Positions 46,101-55,549 are shown, counted from the stretch's first letter. The stretch: DNA of 64,000 nucleotides from Oligoflexia bacterium (GCA_028277945.1 JANQFH010000008.1:450313-514312), one strand, 5' to 3'. The notes: a model not told the origin generated them from the sequence alone. Translations and numbers: made by a program.

Positions 46101-46129
46101 CTTGTATGCGATGCGTTAGGGGGTGTCAA
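46101..46129 (-). promoter_or_regulatory. Possible promoter for the giant exported protein gene
   Basis: On the minus strand, TTGACA (46129-46124) and TACAAG (46106-46101) with a 17-bp spacer, about 22 bp before ATG 46079. The -10 is weak. It lies in the 81-bp gap downstream of speB, so the giant gene could be transcribed separately. Confidence 0.45.
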
Positions 46130-46160
46130 GGGGGGATGGGAAAGACTAAGGTGTTGAAAG

Positions 46161-47072
46161 TCAAGAGAACATTGGTTTAAAACCAAAGCCAATGAGTTTG
46201 TAGATGAGGTTGGCGGTGAGCATGGTTGGAGCGAGCATGTTTGGCTGCGGGCAGAGCTCCACAACATCGGCACCCACGACTTGGTGTTGCTGAAACAGCT
46301 GCTGCAGGAATGCGATGGTTTCTTCCCAACCTAGCCCTCCAGGTAGCGGTGTTCCCACTGTCGGTACGATGCTTGGATCAAAACCATCCATATCAATCGA
46401 TAGATAGACTGCTTCGGTGTTAATGCTGTCCAATACCCGCTGCATCCAGTCCTTATGCTTGCGGATGTTATCTATACTAAAGGTATGGATGGTACTGCGA
46501 CTCTCAGCCAACTCTCTTTCACCGCTCTCCATGGTGCGTAGACCAACCTGTGTTAATGGGTAAAGAGAAGATGCATGGTAAAAGACAGAAGCGTGACCAA
46601 CTGTATGGTTTTGGTAGTGCGGGCGTAGATCTGCGTGAGCGTCGATCTGTACAATGGTAAGCTTGGTATCAGTAAACCTACGAAAACCCCGCAGCACTCC
46701 TAGAGTCACGGTGTGTTCGCCACCCACAAAGCAGGGGATCTGTTTGGCAGCGAGACACTGTTGAGTTTTGCTAGTAATTTGTGCAACTGCCTCTTCTATA
46801 GAACCGCTCTCATTGAGTTTTTGGAGTGGTTCTACCAATTCACGGTCCGTGAGGAGACGATAACGCTTGCAAGGGCTATAGCCGAGCTGCAGATCAAAAT
46901 CCTCGAGCTCACCACTAACAGCAATGATCTCCTCAGGCGCGGCTGCCGTATCTTGTATGAACGAGGTGGTTATCTCCAACGGTGCCAAGATGATGTTGAT
47001 CGTAGCCTCGGCAGCTTCTGGCAGCTCCTCGGGTTTGAGGTCGAGAAAATTTTTCGCGCGATAGCGAAGCAT
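46161..47072 (-). CDS. speB: Agmatinase-type ureohydrolase
   Basis: Arginase/agmatinase fold, 303 residues. Binuclear Mn ligands are visible in GGEHTVTLG, VQIDAHADLR and YLSIDMDGFDPSIVPTVG, followed by TPLPGGL. Agmatinase releases urea from agmatine to give putrescine. The 9-base gap after pdaD supports agmatine rather than arginine as substrate. Confidence 0.92.
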   Translation of the reverse strand: MLRYRAKNFLDLKPEELPEAAEATINIILAPLEITTSFIQDTAAAPEEIIAVSGELEDFDLQLGYSPCKRYRLLTDRELVEPLQKLNESGSIEEAVAQITSKTQQCLAAKQIPCFVGGEHTVTLGVLRGFRRFTDTKLTIVQIDAHADLRPHYQNHTVGHASVFYHASSLYPLTQVGLRTMESGERELAESRSTIHTFSIDNIRKHKDWMQRVLDSINTEAVYLSIDMDGFDPSIVPTVGTPLPGGLGWEETIAFLQQLFQQHQVVGADVVELCPQPNMLAPTMLTANLIYKLIGFGFKPMFS

Positions 47073-47081
47073 GGCTTTGGC

Positions 47082-47630
47082 TTAAAGGATCAAAATATTT
47101 GCGGCAATAACGGTCGTCCAAAAACCGTCTTTATGTCCCACGGCAGTTTGCGTGAGGTTTTTGGTGGTAACGATTTCATCGCTAATGCGCCAAATCTCAC
47201 GTTGCTCGTCGTAACTCTTGTTTGGATCAAAATCCACTCCTAAGGTGGTGGCGAGCATCTCTGCAGCCAGGTCTTCAGCATACTCGCCGGCAACCTTTTC
47301 GTTTTCACCAAAACTGTGGTGCTCGGAGAGATAGCCAAAGTGATTTGGATCACGCGGAATGGCAAGACCAATGGAGGCAGCAATAAGACGGTGTGGTTCG
47401 TTGGTGGCGTTTTCGCTCATGACTGTGAAGACAATCTGTCCTGGTCGTAGGCTTGGTTTACCCTCTTGCAGGGAAATGAGTTTGCAGTAGGGCGGAAAGA
47501 TACTCGAGACCTTGACCAAATTGTACTCACCAATCTTGGCGTGGCGCAGGGCGACCTCAAAGCTTGCCAGCTTTTCGCGATGAACCCCGACCCCTTTGGT
47601 GAGAAAACAGCGTTTGGGTTGCAAATCCAT
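47082..47630 (-). CDS. pdaD: Pyruvoyl-dependent arginine decarboxylase
   Basis: Makes agmatine from arginine with a self-generated pyruvoyl group. The KVSSIFPPYCK segment (about residues 40-50) holds the Ser-Ser self-cleavage site, and GYLSEHHSFG with E..AEDLAAEMLA follows as in PvlArgDC enzymes. 182 residues. This enzyme type occurs in archaea, chlamydiae and scattered bacteria, replacing the PLP enzyme SpeA. It is first in the pdaD-speB unit, divergent from prfB across 97 bp. Confidence 0.93.
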   Translation of the reverse strand: MDLQPKRCFLTKGVGVHREKLASFEVALRHAKIGEYNLVKVSSIFPPYCKLISLQEGKPSLRPGQIVFTVMSENATNEPHRLIAASIGLAIPRDPNHFGYLSEHHSFGENEKVAGEYAEDLAAEMLATTLGVDFDPNKSYDEQREIWRISDEIVTTKNLTQTAVGHKDGFWTTVIAANILIL

Positions 47631-47655
47631 CTCGTCTGAATGGCGCGGCGCGCCC

Positions 47656-47670
47656 CAGTTGTCAACTGGT
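47656..47670. promoter_or_regulatory. Palindrome overlapping the prfB -35 region
   Basis: CCAGTTG-T-CAACTGG, perfect 7-bp arms, lies in the divergent pdaD/prfB gap and covers the prfB -35 hexamer below. It could be an operator for either gene. No terminator T-run follows. Confidence 0.4.
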
Positions 47671-47687
47671 TTATAAGGGCTTAATTT
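47659..47687 (+). promoter_or_regulatory. Sigma-70-type promoter for prfB
   Basis: TTGTCA at 47659-47664 and TAATTT at 47682-47687, 17-bp spacer, about 40 bp upstream of ATG 47728. Confidence 0.5.
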
Positions 47688-47727
47688 TATTTAATATCTA
47701 AGCGATCTATGATAGGTCTCAAGGGTT

Positions 47728-48870
47728 ATGGCAAGCAAAGCAGAGCTGAATAGCCAAGCGAGCCAGCTTGCCGAGCGTATTGTCGCCTTGATGCGCAGCC
47801 TGGATATCGATGCCATGCGCTCGCAGCTGCAGAAGCTACTTGCCCAGAGCCAAGAACCCGGCTTTTGGGACGATCGTGCGCACGCGCAGGCGACTCTCAA
47901 AAAGCAGGACCGTCTGCAGAAGAGCGTGCAGAGCCTCGAGCAGGCTGAGAGGGACTGCCAGGATATCCAGGAGTTTCTTGAAGTGGTTGAAGGGGAGGCA
48001 GATCCCCTACTTGCGGAGCTAGCCGACAAACTGGCGCAGCTTGAGAGCCGTGTCTCTCAACTGGAGTTTCACAGGATGTTTCGGCATGAGGCTGATCCCA
48101 ACAATGCGATTTTGAGTATCAACAGCGGTGCTGGAGGAACCGAGGCACAGGATTGGGTGGCCATGTTGTTGCGCCTCTATCTGCGCTGGTGCGATCGCTA
48201 CCGGATGAAGCCCCAGGTTGTGGATGCGCTTGCGGGCGAAGAAGCCGGCTATAAGAGTGTGGTTGTCAGCGTTGAGGGCGATTATGCCTATGGCTATCTG
48301 AAAGCAGAGAACGGGATCCACCGTCTCGTGCGTATTTCACCCTTTGATGCCAACGCCAGACGACACACTTCGTTTGCCTCGGTCTTTGTGATACCCGAGG
48401 TGAGCCAAGACATAGAAATTGACGTACGGGATAGTGATCTACGTATTGACACCTATCGCGCTAGCGGGGCTGGTGGTCAACATGTCAATAAGACTGACTC
48501 TGCTGTACGTATTACTCATCTGCCTACCGGTATTGTGGTGCAGTGTCAAAACGAACGCAGTCAGCATAAAAACAAAGCGATGTGCATGAAGATACTAAAA
48601 GCTAAGCTCTATGAGCGTGAGCTAAAAGAACGAGAAGCGGCGCTCGATAAGATGCATGGTGAGAAGAAAGAGATTGCCTGGGGCAGCCAGATCCGTTCCT
48701 ATACGCTACATCCATACCGTTTAGTCAAGGACCATCGTACCAAGCTTGAAATCGGCAACGTCGATGCTGTGCTTGACGGAGATATTATGCCGTTTATAGA
48801 AGCCTTTCTTCTGCAGCAGGATAAAGTAGAGACGAAAGATGTCGACCATGGCAACAGCAACAACAAGTAA
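47728..48870 (+). CDS. prfB: Peptide chain release factor 2, without programmed frameshift
   Basis: Recognises UAA/UGA stop codons. The GGQ catalytic loop is ASGAGGQHVNKTDSAVRITH, and the SPF stop-codon tripeptide is in RISPFDANARRHTS. 380 residues in one uninterrupted frame: the N-terminal stretch aligning with the usual frameshift site reads RSLDIDAM with no in-frame TGA and no CTTTGA slip signal. Expression is therefore not autoregulated by the classical +1 frameshift. lysK overlaps its 3' end by 32 bases. Confidence 0.96.
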   Translation: MASKAELNSQASQLAERIVALMRSLDIDAMRSQLQKLLAQSQEPGFWDDRAHAQATLKKQDRLQKSVQSLEQAERDCQDIQEFLEVVEGEADPLLAELADKLAQLESRVSQLEFHRMFRHEADPNNAILSINSGAGGTEAQDWVAMLLRLYLRWCDRYRMKPQVVDALAGEEAGYKSVVVSVEGDYAYGYLKAENGIHRLVRISPFDANARRHTSFASVFVIPEVSQDIEIDVRDSDLRIDTYRASGAGGQHVNKTDSAVRITHLPTGIVVQCQNERSQHKNKAMCMKILKAKLYERELKEREAALDKMHGEKKEIAWGSQIRSYTLHPYRLVKDHRTKLEIGNVDAVLDGDIMPFIEAFLLQQDKVETKDVDHGNSNNK

Positions 48871-50371
48871 AGTAGCCCAGTTTTGGTCGGATGAGCTTGC
48901 CGCACGTCTAGTACGCGAACGGGATCGCTTTGTTATTAGTACAGGCATTACCCCTTCAGGAGAGATCCACATAGGCCATTTGCGTGAGGTGGTCACCGCA
49001 CATGCGGTCTGGCTCTCCCTAAAAGAGTTGGGCCAGGAGGCTGATTTTCATTACTTTGCTGATAGTCTCGATCCATTGCGCAAGATCTATCCTTTTTTAG
49101 ACGCCAAGACCTATGCCGAACACGTTGGCAAACCTATTGGCAAAATCCCCTGTCCCTGCGGCAAACATAGCAGTTATGCAAGCCACTTTGTCGAACCCTT
49201 TCTTGCTTCGCTAAAAGAACTTGGTATGTCACCGCGAGTGATTTATGCCGACGAAGCCTACCGCACCGATGGCTTTGTTGAGGTTATAACCATTGCGCTG
49301 CAACAGCGGCAGCGCATAGCAGAAATTCTTCAAAAGCAAACGGGTAAAGAGATCAAAGCAGATTGGTCTCCGTTCAATCCGATCTGTAATCACTGTCAAC
49401 GAATTAGCACAGCCGTGGTTACCGGCTTTGATAGCGATAGGAAGGTTGTTTCCTATCGCTGTGAATGTGGCGACGAGGGTGAGGTTTCCATGCGCGGCGG
49501 CGGCAAGTTGACCTGGCGGGTGGACTGGCCAGCACGGTGGCGGGTGTTGGGCGTAACCATGGAGCCGTTTGGCAAGGATCACAGCACTCGTGGTGGTTCT
49601 TATGACACCGGCACCCTCATTAGCGAACAGGTCTTTCAGTATCCACCGCCCTTGCCCATGCCGTATGAGTGGATCAGCTTAAAGGGCATGGGGGATATGT
49701 CATCAAGCAAGGGTAATGTGATCAGTATCCATACGATACTCCAAGCCGTGCCTCCGGAGGTTCTGCGCTATTTTATTTTGCGTAGCCATCCTAGTAAGCG
49801 CCTTACCTTTGATCCAACGCTACCGTTGCTCAACTTGATTGACGAGTTCGATCGTAGCATAAAAGATGCTACCGATCGTCCCTCACATTTGGCTAACATT
49901 AGTAATGCGCCATCCATAGGTATTCCATTTCGACATTTGGTTACGATTCTGCAGATCGTTGGTATGGATGAGCGCAAGGTAGGAGCGCGTCTGCAACAGG
50001 CTGGCTATCAGGTGACAGATCCAGAAGTGCTTAAGCGGTATTTAAGCTGCGTCAAGAACTGGTTGGAGCGATACGCACCCGAAGAGGTCAAGTTCTCTCT
50101 ACAGGAGAAGCTGCCAGAGGTTGCTGACGAGCTGACTGTGGCGCAGCGACAAGCGTTAAAACGCCTGGCGGAGAGGCTGCAAACGGGAATGACCGGCGAT
50201 GCGATTCACAAGCTTGTTTACAGCATCCGCGAGGAATGTGAGCTTTCGCCGCAAGAAATTTTTGCCGCTATCTATATGGTGCTACTGGGGAAAAGACGCG
50301 GACCACGAGTCGGGATGTTTCTCTCAGCCCTGGACCGCACATGGGTGCAACGCCGCTTTCGTGAGGTCTAG
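48839..50371 (+). CDS. lysK: Class I lysyl-tRNA synthetase
   Basis: Archaeal-type class I LysRS charging tRNA-Lys. The class I motifs are TPSGEIHIGHLREV (HIGH) and MSSSKGNVIS (KMSKS-like). Cysteine pairs CPCG, CNHC and CECG form a zinc-binding insertion. 510 residues. ATG 48839 (or 48848) lies within the end of prfB. Most bacteria use the class II LysS; the class I form occurs in spirochaetes, Alphaproteobacteria and scattered others. Linkage to prfB is conserved for LysRS genes in general (prfB-lysS in E. coli), so this looks like replacement in place. Confidence 0.95.
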   Translation: MSTMATATTSKVAQFWSDELAARLVRERDRFVISTGITPSGEIHIGHLREVVTAHAVWLSLKELGQEADFHYFADSLDPLRKIYPFLDAKTYAEHVGKPIGKIPCPCGKHSSYASHFVEPFLASLKELGMSPRVIYADEAYRTDGFVEVITIALQQRQRIAEILQKQTGKEIKADWSPFNPICNHCQRISTAVVTGFDSDRKVVSYRCECGDEGEVSMRGGGKLTWRVDWPARWRVLGVTMEPFGKDHSTRGGSYDTGTLISEQVFQYPPPLPMPYEWISLKGMGDMSSSKGNVISIHTILQAVPPEVLRYFILRSHPSKRLTFDPTLPLLNLIDEFDRSIKDATDRPSHLANISNAPSIGIPFRHLVTILQIVGMDERKVGARLQQAGYQVTDPEVLKRYLSCVKNWLERYAPEEVKFSLQEKLPEVADELTVAQRQALKRLAERLQTGMTGDAIHKLVYSIREECELSPQEIFAAIYMVLLGKRRGPRVGMFLSALDRTWVQRRFREV

Positions 50372-50374
50372 ACC

Positions 50375-51607
50375 ATGTCGTACGAGCTCAAGGTTGGCAT
50401 ACGCTATCTATTTTCACGTAAAGGAGATTTCCTTATATCCATGATAACGGCTATTTCGGTTATTGGTGTGGCCGTAGGGGTGACTGCGCTGTTGGTGGTT
50501 CTATCGGTAGTGACCGGATTTGAGAAAGAGTTTCGTGACAAGATTCTTGGCAACCACTCGCATCTGCTGGTTTTTGAATCAGGACGCCGCCGTATGCAAG
50601 GGTATGCAAAGCTACTCAAGCCGATTGGCGATGTTCCTGGAGTGAAAGCCGTAAGTCCTTATGCTTATGAAGAAGTGTTGCTGCGTGGAAAGTCTGGACG
50701 GACAACAGGTGTTGTTCTCTACGGAATTGAACCAGATGGTATTGGCAAGGTTACTTCACTTGGAGAAGACATGCTTGTTGGCGAACCTGCAGCCCTGCGA
50801 ACAAGTGATGATATTCCCGGAATCATCGTTGGAGCAGAAATTGCCAACCACTCGCTCTTTTTGTTGCCAGGCGATAGCGTTGATGTTGTGGCGCCGCAAG
50901 GCGAGCTGTCACCATTTGGCATGGGTCCGAAAATTCGCAGGTTTAGGGTGGTTGGCATTTTTAAGAGTGGACTTTACGAGTATGACTCGAGGACAGCCTA
51001 TGTTGATTTAAAACAGGCTCAGCGCTTCTTTGCTTTGGGTGATAGTGTTTCTGGACTGCAAGTCAGCCTGCACAATCCTAATGACGCCTTTGAAATCGCT
51101 GATAATGCAAAGAGCAAACTTGGCAGCCAGTACGTGGTCCGAACTTGGATGGAAATCAATAGAGATTTGTTCTCGGCGTTTAAACTGGAAAAGACGGTAT
51201 TCTTTATCGTTATGACAATGATCATTCTAGTAGCCGCTTTTAATATCATCGGCACCTTGGTTGTGGTGGTCACGGAAAAGAATCGTGAAATTGCCATTCT
51301 CAAGGCTATAGGAGCACGACGCCGTTCGATTAGTAGAATCTTTATGGTGACTGGACTAACGATCGGTACTGTGGGCACGTGTATTGGTCTAGCATTAGCC
51401 TATCTGCTTATCGTCTTGCTACGAGATTATATTCAGTTTCCGCTGAACTCTAATGTCTACCAGCTGGATAAAGTGCCAGCCACCCTCAATCCACTCGACT
51501 TTGCCGTGGTTGCCTTGGCAGCTATTACCATTAGTTTCTTATCAACGCTCTATCCATCGCTTAAGGCGTCACGCCTACAGCCATCTGAGGGGCTACGCTA
51601 TGAGTGA
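50375..51607 (+). CDS. Lipoprotein-releasing ABC permease LolC/LolE
   Basis: Inner-membrane permease that extracts lipoproteins for LolA. 410 residues: one N-terminal helix (about 20-45) preceded by YELKVGIRYLFSRKGDFLISM, a periplasmic MacB-like domain (about 50-265) and three C-terminal FtsX-type helices with EIAILKAIGA. One copy only is seen, as in lineages where one LolC/E (LolF-like) dimer replaces the LolC-LolE pair. Starts 3 bases after lysK and overlaps lolD by 8 bases. Confidence 0.93.
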   Translation: MSYELKVGIRYLFSRKGDFLISMITAISVIGVAVGVTALLVVLSVVTGFEKEFRDKILGNHSHLLVFESGRRRMQGYAKLLKPIGDVPGVKAVSPYAYEEVLLRGKSGRTTGVVLYGIEPDGIGKVTSLGEDMLVGEPAALRTSDDIPGIIVGAEIANHSLFLLPGDSVDVVAPQGELSPFGMGPKIRRFRVVGIFKSGLYEYDSRTAYVDLKQAQRFFALGDSVSGLQVSLHNPNDAFEIADNAKSKLGSQYVVRTWMEINRDLFSAFKLEKTVFFIVMTMIILVAAFNIIGTLVVVVTEKNREIAILKAIGARRRSISRIFMVTGLTIGTVGTCIGLALAYLLIVLLRDYIQFPLNSNVYQLDKVPATLNPLDFAVVALAAITISFLSTLYPSLKASRLQPSEGLRYE

Positions 51608-52298
51608 GGCTGGACTGTCCTTTAGATTGCGAGGCGTTTATAAGTGTTTTAAAAAGGGCTCAAACCCTGTTGAGGTGTTAACGGGTGTTGATTTAGAGAT
51701 AGGCGCCGGAGAGTCGTTGACGATTCTTGGCGCTTCTGGGGTTGGCAAGTCAACACTGCTACACGTTATTGGCGGACTGGAACGGCCGGATCAAGGAGAG
51801 GTTTTGCTCGATGGTAAAAGTGTTTGGCAGCAGAATGAAGCCGCCTTGGCTGATTTTCGTAACCAATTCATGGGTTTTGTGTTCCAGTTCCACCATTTAC
51901 TCAAGGATTTTAGCGCTGCAGAAAATGTGGCAATGCCGTTAGCTATTCGCGGCATCTCTCATAGAAAGGCTCTGCTCAAGGCAAGACAGTTGCTTGAAGA
52001 GGTGGGATTAGGAGAGCGGCTCAATCATAGGCCAGGGGAGCTTAGCGGCGGCGAACAACAGCGCGTGGCCATTGCGCGGGCGATGGCGGGCGACCCACGT
52101 GTTCTACTGGCGGATGAGCCTACTGGTAATCTTGATGGCAGTACAGCGGAACAGATTCATGATCTCATATTGAATTTAAACCGAGAACGCGGTTGTACGT
52201 TGATCATAGTTACACATAATGCTTCTATTGCAAAGATGACGACAAACAAGGTTTGGTTGCATGAAGGTAAAATTTTTAGCAGCGCTCCTACTGTTTAA
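51600..52298 (+). CDS. lolD: Lipoprotein-releasing ABC ATPase LolD
   Basis: ATPase of the Lol exporter. Starts at ATG 51600 inside the end of the permease gene. Walker [11 protein letters not shown]-loop [15 protein letters not shown], signature [14 protein letters not shown], Walker [13 protein letters not shown] and switch His THN. 232 residues, typical. The frame upstream of 51600 is only a shadow of the permease gene. Its last 38 bases overlap bamA. Confidence 0.95.
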   Translation: MSEAGLSFRLRGVYKCFKKGSNPVEVLTGVDLEIGAGESLTILGASGVGKSTLLHVIGGLERPDQGEVLLDGKSVWQQNEAALADFRNQFMGFVFQFHHLLKDFSAAENVAMPLAIRGISHRKALLKARQLLEEVGLGERLNHRPGELSGGEQQRVAIARAMAGDPRVLLADEPTGNLDGSTAEQIHDLILNLNRERGCTLIIVTHNASIAKMTTNKVWLHEGKIFSSAPTV

Positions 52299-54567
52299 GC
52301 TCTGCTCTTTCTCCATAGCTTTTGCCGAAGAGCCGTTTGTTAAAGAGATAGCGGTCCGTGGTAATCGTAAGATAGGCGCTGCAGCCGTTCTTAAAAATAT
52401 TCTGACTCCTACAGGGACCTCCCTGGATGCGGAGCTTCTCAGTGCCGATTTAAAGCGTATCTATATGATGGGATACTTCGACGACGTCCGTGTGGAATAC
52501 GATGAAGAGACCATGCTGCTGACGTTTTACGTTGTCGAGAAGCCTATTGTGACCAGCATTGTCTTTTCGGGTAACAAGAAACACAAACAAGAAGATCTTA
52601 AGGCCGAAATTCGTACCAAAGAGCTTGCCTATATAGACTACCGACTTCTTAAAGAGGATATCACCCGCTTAGAGGAGTTTTATGACAGCAAGGGATTTTT
52701 TCTCGCCGACATTGACTACAGTGTCGAAGAACAGCAACCAGGTGAAGTAAAGGTCGAGTTCAAACTCCATGAAGGTAAAGAGGTGTTGATTCGCAGAATC
52801 AACATTACGGGCAATAAGGTGTTTACTGACCAAGAGATAAAGAAGGCCATGCGTATCACCAAGGAGAAGAATTGGCTGTCTTTTCTAACCGATGCCGGCA
52901 CCTATCAAGCCGAAGCATTTCAAACAGACCGTGCTATCATCGCCACCCAGCTGTACGGGCAGCAGGGCTACATTGCCGTCAAAGTCGGGGAGCCGCGCGT
53001 GACCCTGTCAGCCGATAAAAAGCACCTGTATCTGTCATTTCATATAGATGAGGGATTGCAGTACCGTGTTGGCGAGCTTGATGTGAGTGGTGATCTGATA
53101 CGCGCCAGGGATGAGCTGATGGATCTCGTCAGCATTAAGGAGGGAGAGATCGCAGATCTCATCAAGATTCGACAGGACGTTGAAAAGATTGCTCAACTCT
53201 ATGGTGACGATGGCTATTTCTATGTGAACGTCGTTCCCCGTACACGAACCCAGCAATCCGATAGGGTTGTTGATATAGACTTCTTTATCCAAAAGGGTGA
53301 AAAGGTTTACATAGAGAAAATAGAGATTAGCGGAAACGCAAGCACGCGAGATAAAGTCATCCGTCGAGAGATGGAGCTTGACGAGGGTGATCTGTACAGT
53401 AACAAGAAACTGCTCCTGTCCCGTTTTAATCTGGAACGGACCGGTTACTTTGAGGAAGTCAGGATCACCACTCCTCGAGGCAGCGCAGATAACAAAATCG
53501 ATCTCAAGATAGAGGTGGTTGAGAGGTCTACCGGCGCCTTCAGCGTAGGTGCAGGTTTTAACTCGATCGAGAGTTTCCAGTTTATCGGACAGGTACAGAA
53601 ACGTAACCTCTTTGGCCTTGGCTATGACATTGCTCTGCAGACCCAGCTGGGTGGACGAACCCAGAGATTTAATTTGCGATTTGTCGATCCGTTTTTCTTG
53701 AACACACGGGTTGGATTTAATTTTTCTGCCTTCATTACGGAAAGACAGTTTGTTAACTTTCAGCAGGCATCTACAGGTAGCTCGGTAGGTTTTGTCTTTC
53801 CATTACGACGTGAAGGCCGCAAGCGTTTTAACCTTGGGGTTAACTACAACTTTATTGACGAAAATATCGAAGACATTCGTTTGAGTATCGCCAGTCTCTT
53901 TGATGAGGGCATTACTTCAAGCATGACATTGAGCCTTATCAGAGATACGCGGAATCGTGTCTTTGAGCCTACACAGGGTTCTCTATTACGCGGCAGCGCT
54001 GAATTTGCCGACGGCGAGATTACGGGAGACAACACCTTTGGTAAGTTTGTTTTTGATGGTAGCGTCTTCTTTCCGGTGATTCCAAGAGAGTCGTGGTTTT
54101 TACCCGGATCGGTCCTGCAATTTCATTTAAATGTCAGTTATATTACCGGATTGGGAGGAGATATCCCGTTGTTTGAACGGTTCTTTCCAGGCGGCATTTT
54201 GTCGATACGCGGTTTTGAGCTACGGACCTTGGGACCACAGATAGAGATAGCCTCCGATGCCACTCCTAGCACCTTGATAACGGAAGACTTCCCCATTGGC
54301 GGTAACAAACAGCTGATCTTTAACACGGAGTATATCTTTCCTATTTTTACTCAAGCTGGTATCAAAGGAGTGCTCTTCTTTGATGTGGGCAACGCCTTTG
54401 CAGAGGGAGATTCCTTTAATATCAAAGACTTGCGCCTAGCAACCGGCTTTGGTATAAGGTGGTTTTCGCCGATTGGGCCGCTGCGCTTTGAATGGGGCTT
54501 CCCTCTCGACAAGACCGAAGATGAGAGCTCAGTGGTTTTTGATTTTACAATCGGCTCACTGTTTTAA
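52261..54567 (+). CDS. bamA: Outer-membrane protein assembly factor BamA
   Basis: Omp85 protein that inserts beta-barrels. A signal peptide ([19 protein letters not shown]) is followed by five POTRA repeats (about 25-415, e.g. VKEIAVRGNRKIGAAAVLKN and VYIEKIEISGNASTRDKVI) and a 16-strand barrel with FPGGILSIRGFELRTLGP (the VRGF loop) and C-terminal Phe. 768 residues, full length. The start lies 38 bases inside lolD. skp and fabZ follow, the widespread bamA-skp-(lpxD)-fabZ order, here without lpxD. Confidence 0.97.
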   Translation: MKVKFLAALLLFKLCSFSIAFAEEPFVKEIAVRGNRKIGAAAVLKNILTPTGTSLDAELLSADLKRIYMMGYFDDVRVEYDEETMLLTFYVVEKPIVTSIVFSGNKKHKQEDLKAEIRTKELAYIDYRLLKEDITRLEEFYDSKGFFLADIDYSVEEQQPGEVKVEFKLHEGKEVLIRRINITGNKVFTDQEIKKAMRITKEKNWLSFLTDAGTYQAEAFQTDRAIIATQLYGQQGYIAVKVGEPRVTLSADKKHLYLSFHIDEGLQYRVGELDVSGDLIRARDELMDLVSIKEGEIADLIKIRQDVEKIAQLYGDDGYFYVNVVPRTRTQQSDRVVDIDFFIQKGEKVYIEKIEISGNASTRDKVIRREMELDEGDLYSNKKLLLSRFNLERTGYFEEVRITTPRGSADNKIDLKIEVVERSTGAFSVGAGFNSIESFQFIGQVQKRNLFGLGYDIALQTQLGGRTQRFNLRFVDPFFLNTRVGFNFSAFITERQFVNFQQASTGSSVGFVFPLRREGRKRFNLGVNYNFIDENIEDIRLSIASLFDEGITSSMTLSLIRDTRNRVFEPTQGSLLRGSAEFADGEITGDNTFGKFVFDGSVFFPVIPRESWFLPGSVLQFHLNVSYITGLGGDIPLFERFFPGGILSIRGFELRTLGPQIEIASDATPSTLITEDFPIGGNKQLIFNTEYIFPIFTQAGIKGVLFFDVGNAFAEGDSFNIKDLRLATGFGIRWFSPIGPLRFEWGFPLDKTEDESSVVFDFTIGSLF

Positions 54568-54580
54568 TGGAGGAAGCGTG

Positions 54581-55099
54581 ATGAAACCAATCCATATGCT
54601 ATCTGTTGCCCTAGGCTTGTTTGTTGCTACCCAAGCCTTTGCAGTTGCGAAGGATGGACTTAAGGTTGCTGTGGTGGACGTTCAGACAATTGTGGACAAC
54701 ACCTCAGAAGGCAAGAGAGCTAAAGACTTGCTTAAAAAGGAGAGGGAAGAAAAACAGGCCATACTTGAAAAAAAGAAGTCCTCATTGAAGACACTCGAGG
54801 ACAATTATAATAAGAAAAAGTTGGTCTGGAAGGGTGATGTATTGCAAGAAAAGCAGCGCGAGTTGCAGGAGAAAACGCTAGAGCTGCAAAAACTGGTGTT
54901 TGATTGGGAGACACAGTTCCGTAAAAAGCAAGATCAGCTGTCTCAAGGTATCATGAAAAACGTGAATGCTGTTATCCATAAGATCGGTCTAGAACGTGGT
55001 TTTGATTTCGTATTAGAAAAGAACTCTGTATTTTATTTCAAACCGACCTATGAAATCACCAAAGATGTCATACGACTCTATGATAAAACCTATAAATAG
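54581..55099 (+). CDS. skp: Periplasmic chaperone Skp/OmpH
   Basis: Holds unfolded outer-membrane proteins on their way to BamA. ATG 54581 has GGAGG 7 bases upstream (54569-54573) and a signal peptide (MLSVALGLFVATQAFA). The mature protein opens KVAVVDVQTIVDNTSEGKRA, the OmpH family start, then forms a long charged coiled coil (about 45-115) for the tentacles of the trimer. 172 residues. Confidence 0.93.
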   Translation: MKPIHMLSVALGLFVATQAFAVAKDGLKVAVVDVQTIVDNTSEGKRAKDLLKKEREEKQAILEKKKSSLKTLEDNYNKKKLVWKGDVLQEKQRELQEKTLELQKLVFDWETQFRKKQDQLSQGIMKNVNAVIHKIGLERGFDFVLEKNSVFYFKPTYEITKDVIRLYDKTYK

Positions 55100-55540
55100 A
55101 TGTTGATGGCGGCATTGAATTCCAAGCAGCTGCTAGAGTGGCTGCCCCATCGTCCGCCATTTCTCTTTATTGATGCGGTTACAGACTTGCAGCCCGGTAA
55201 GATGGCGACCGGCATCAAGCGTGTCGATGTGGCAGAGCCAGTATTTGCCGGCCATTTCCCAGGCAATCCGGTAATGCCGGGCGTTTTGGTGGTGGAAGCG
55301 CTAGCACAACTCAGCTGCATTCTTGCCTTTAAAACTCTGGGCAACTACAGCGGTCAGGCGGTCTATCTTATGGGTGTGGACCACGCTCGCTTCCGTAAAG
55401 TCATACAACCCGGCGATGAGATCAACCTGCATACAGTAATTAAGAAAAGGCGTCGGAATATCTGGGTTTTCCAGTGTCAAGCCACCGTTGCTGACGAGCT
55501 TGCGGTTGAAGCAGAAGTCCTTGCCGGGATTGATGTTTAA
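55100..55540 (+). CDS. fabZ: 3-hydroxyacyl-[acyl-carrier-protein] dehydratase FabZ
   Basis: Dehydrates hydroxyacyl-ACP in fatty-acid synthesis. The active-site His is in FAGHFPGNPVMPGVLVVEALAQ (split motif, about residues 50-71), with the catalytic Glu in VVEALAQ. The N-terminal LPHRPPFLFIDAV is the usual FabZ opening. 146 residues. ATG 55100 follows the skp stop without a gap; ATG 55106 is also possible. Confidence 0.96.
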   Translation: MLMAALNSKQLLEWLPHRPPFLFIDAVTDLQPGKMATGIKRVDVAEPVFAGHFPGNPVMPGVLVVEALAQLSCILAFKTLGNYSGQAVYLMGVDHARFRKVIQPGDEINLHTVIKKRRRNIWVFQCQATVADELAVEAEVLAGIDV

Positions 55541-55549
55541 GCCTATGAA

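Noticed and set aside
51453-51599. N-terminal extension of LolD
   Set aside because: It translates the permease gene in another frame; LolD homology begins at ATG 51600.
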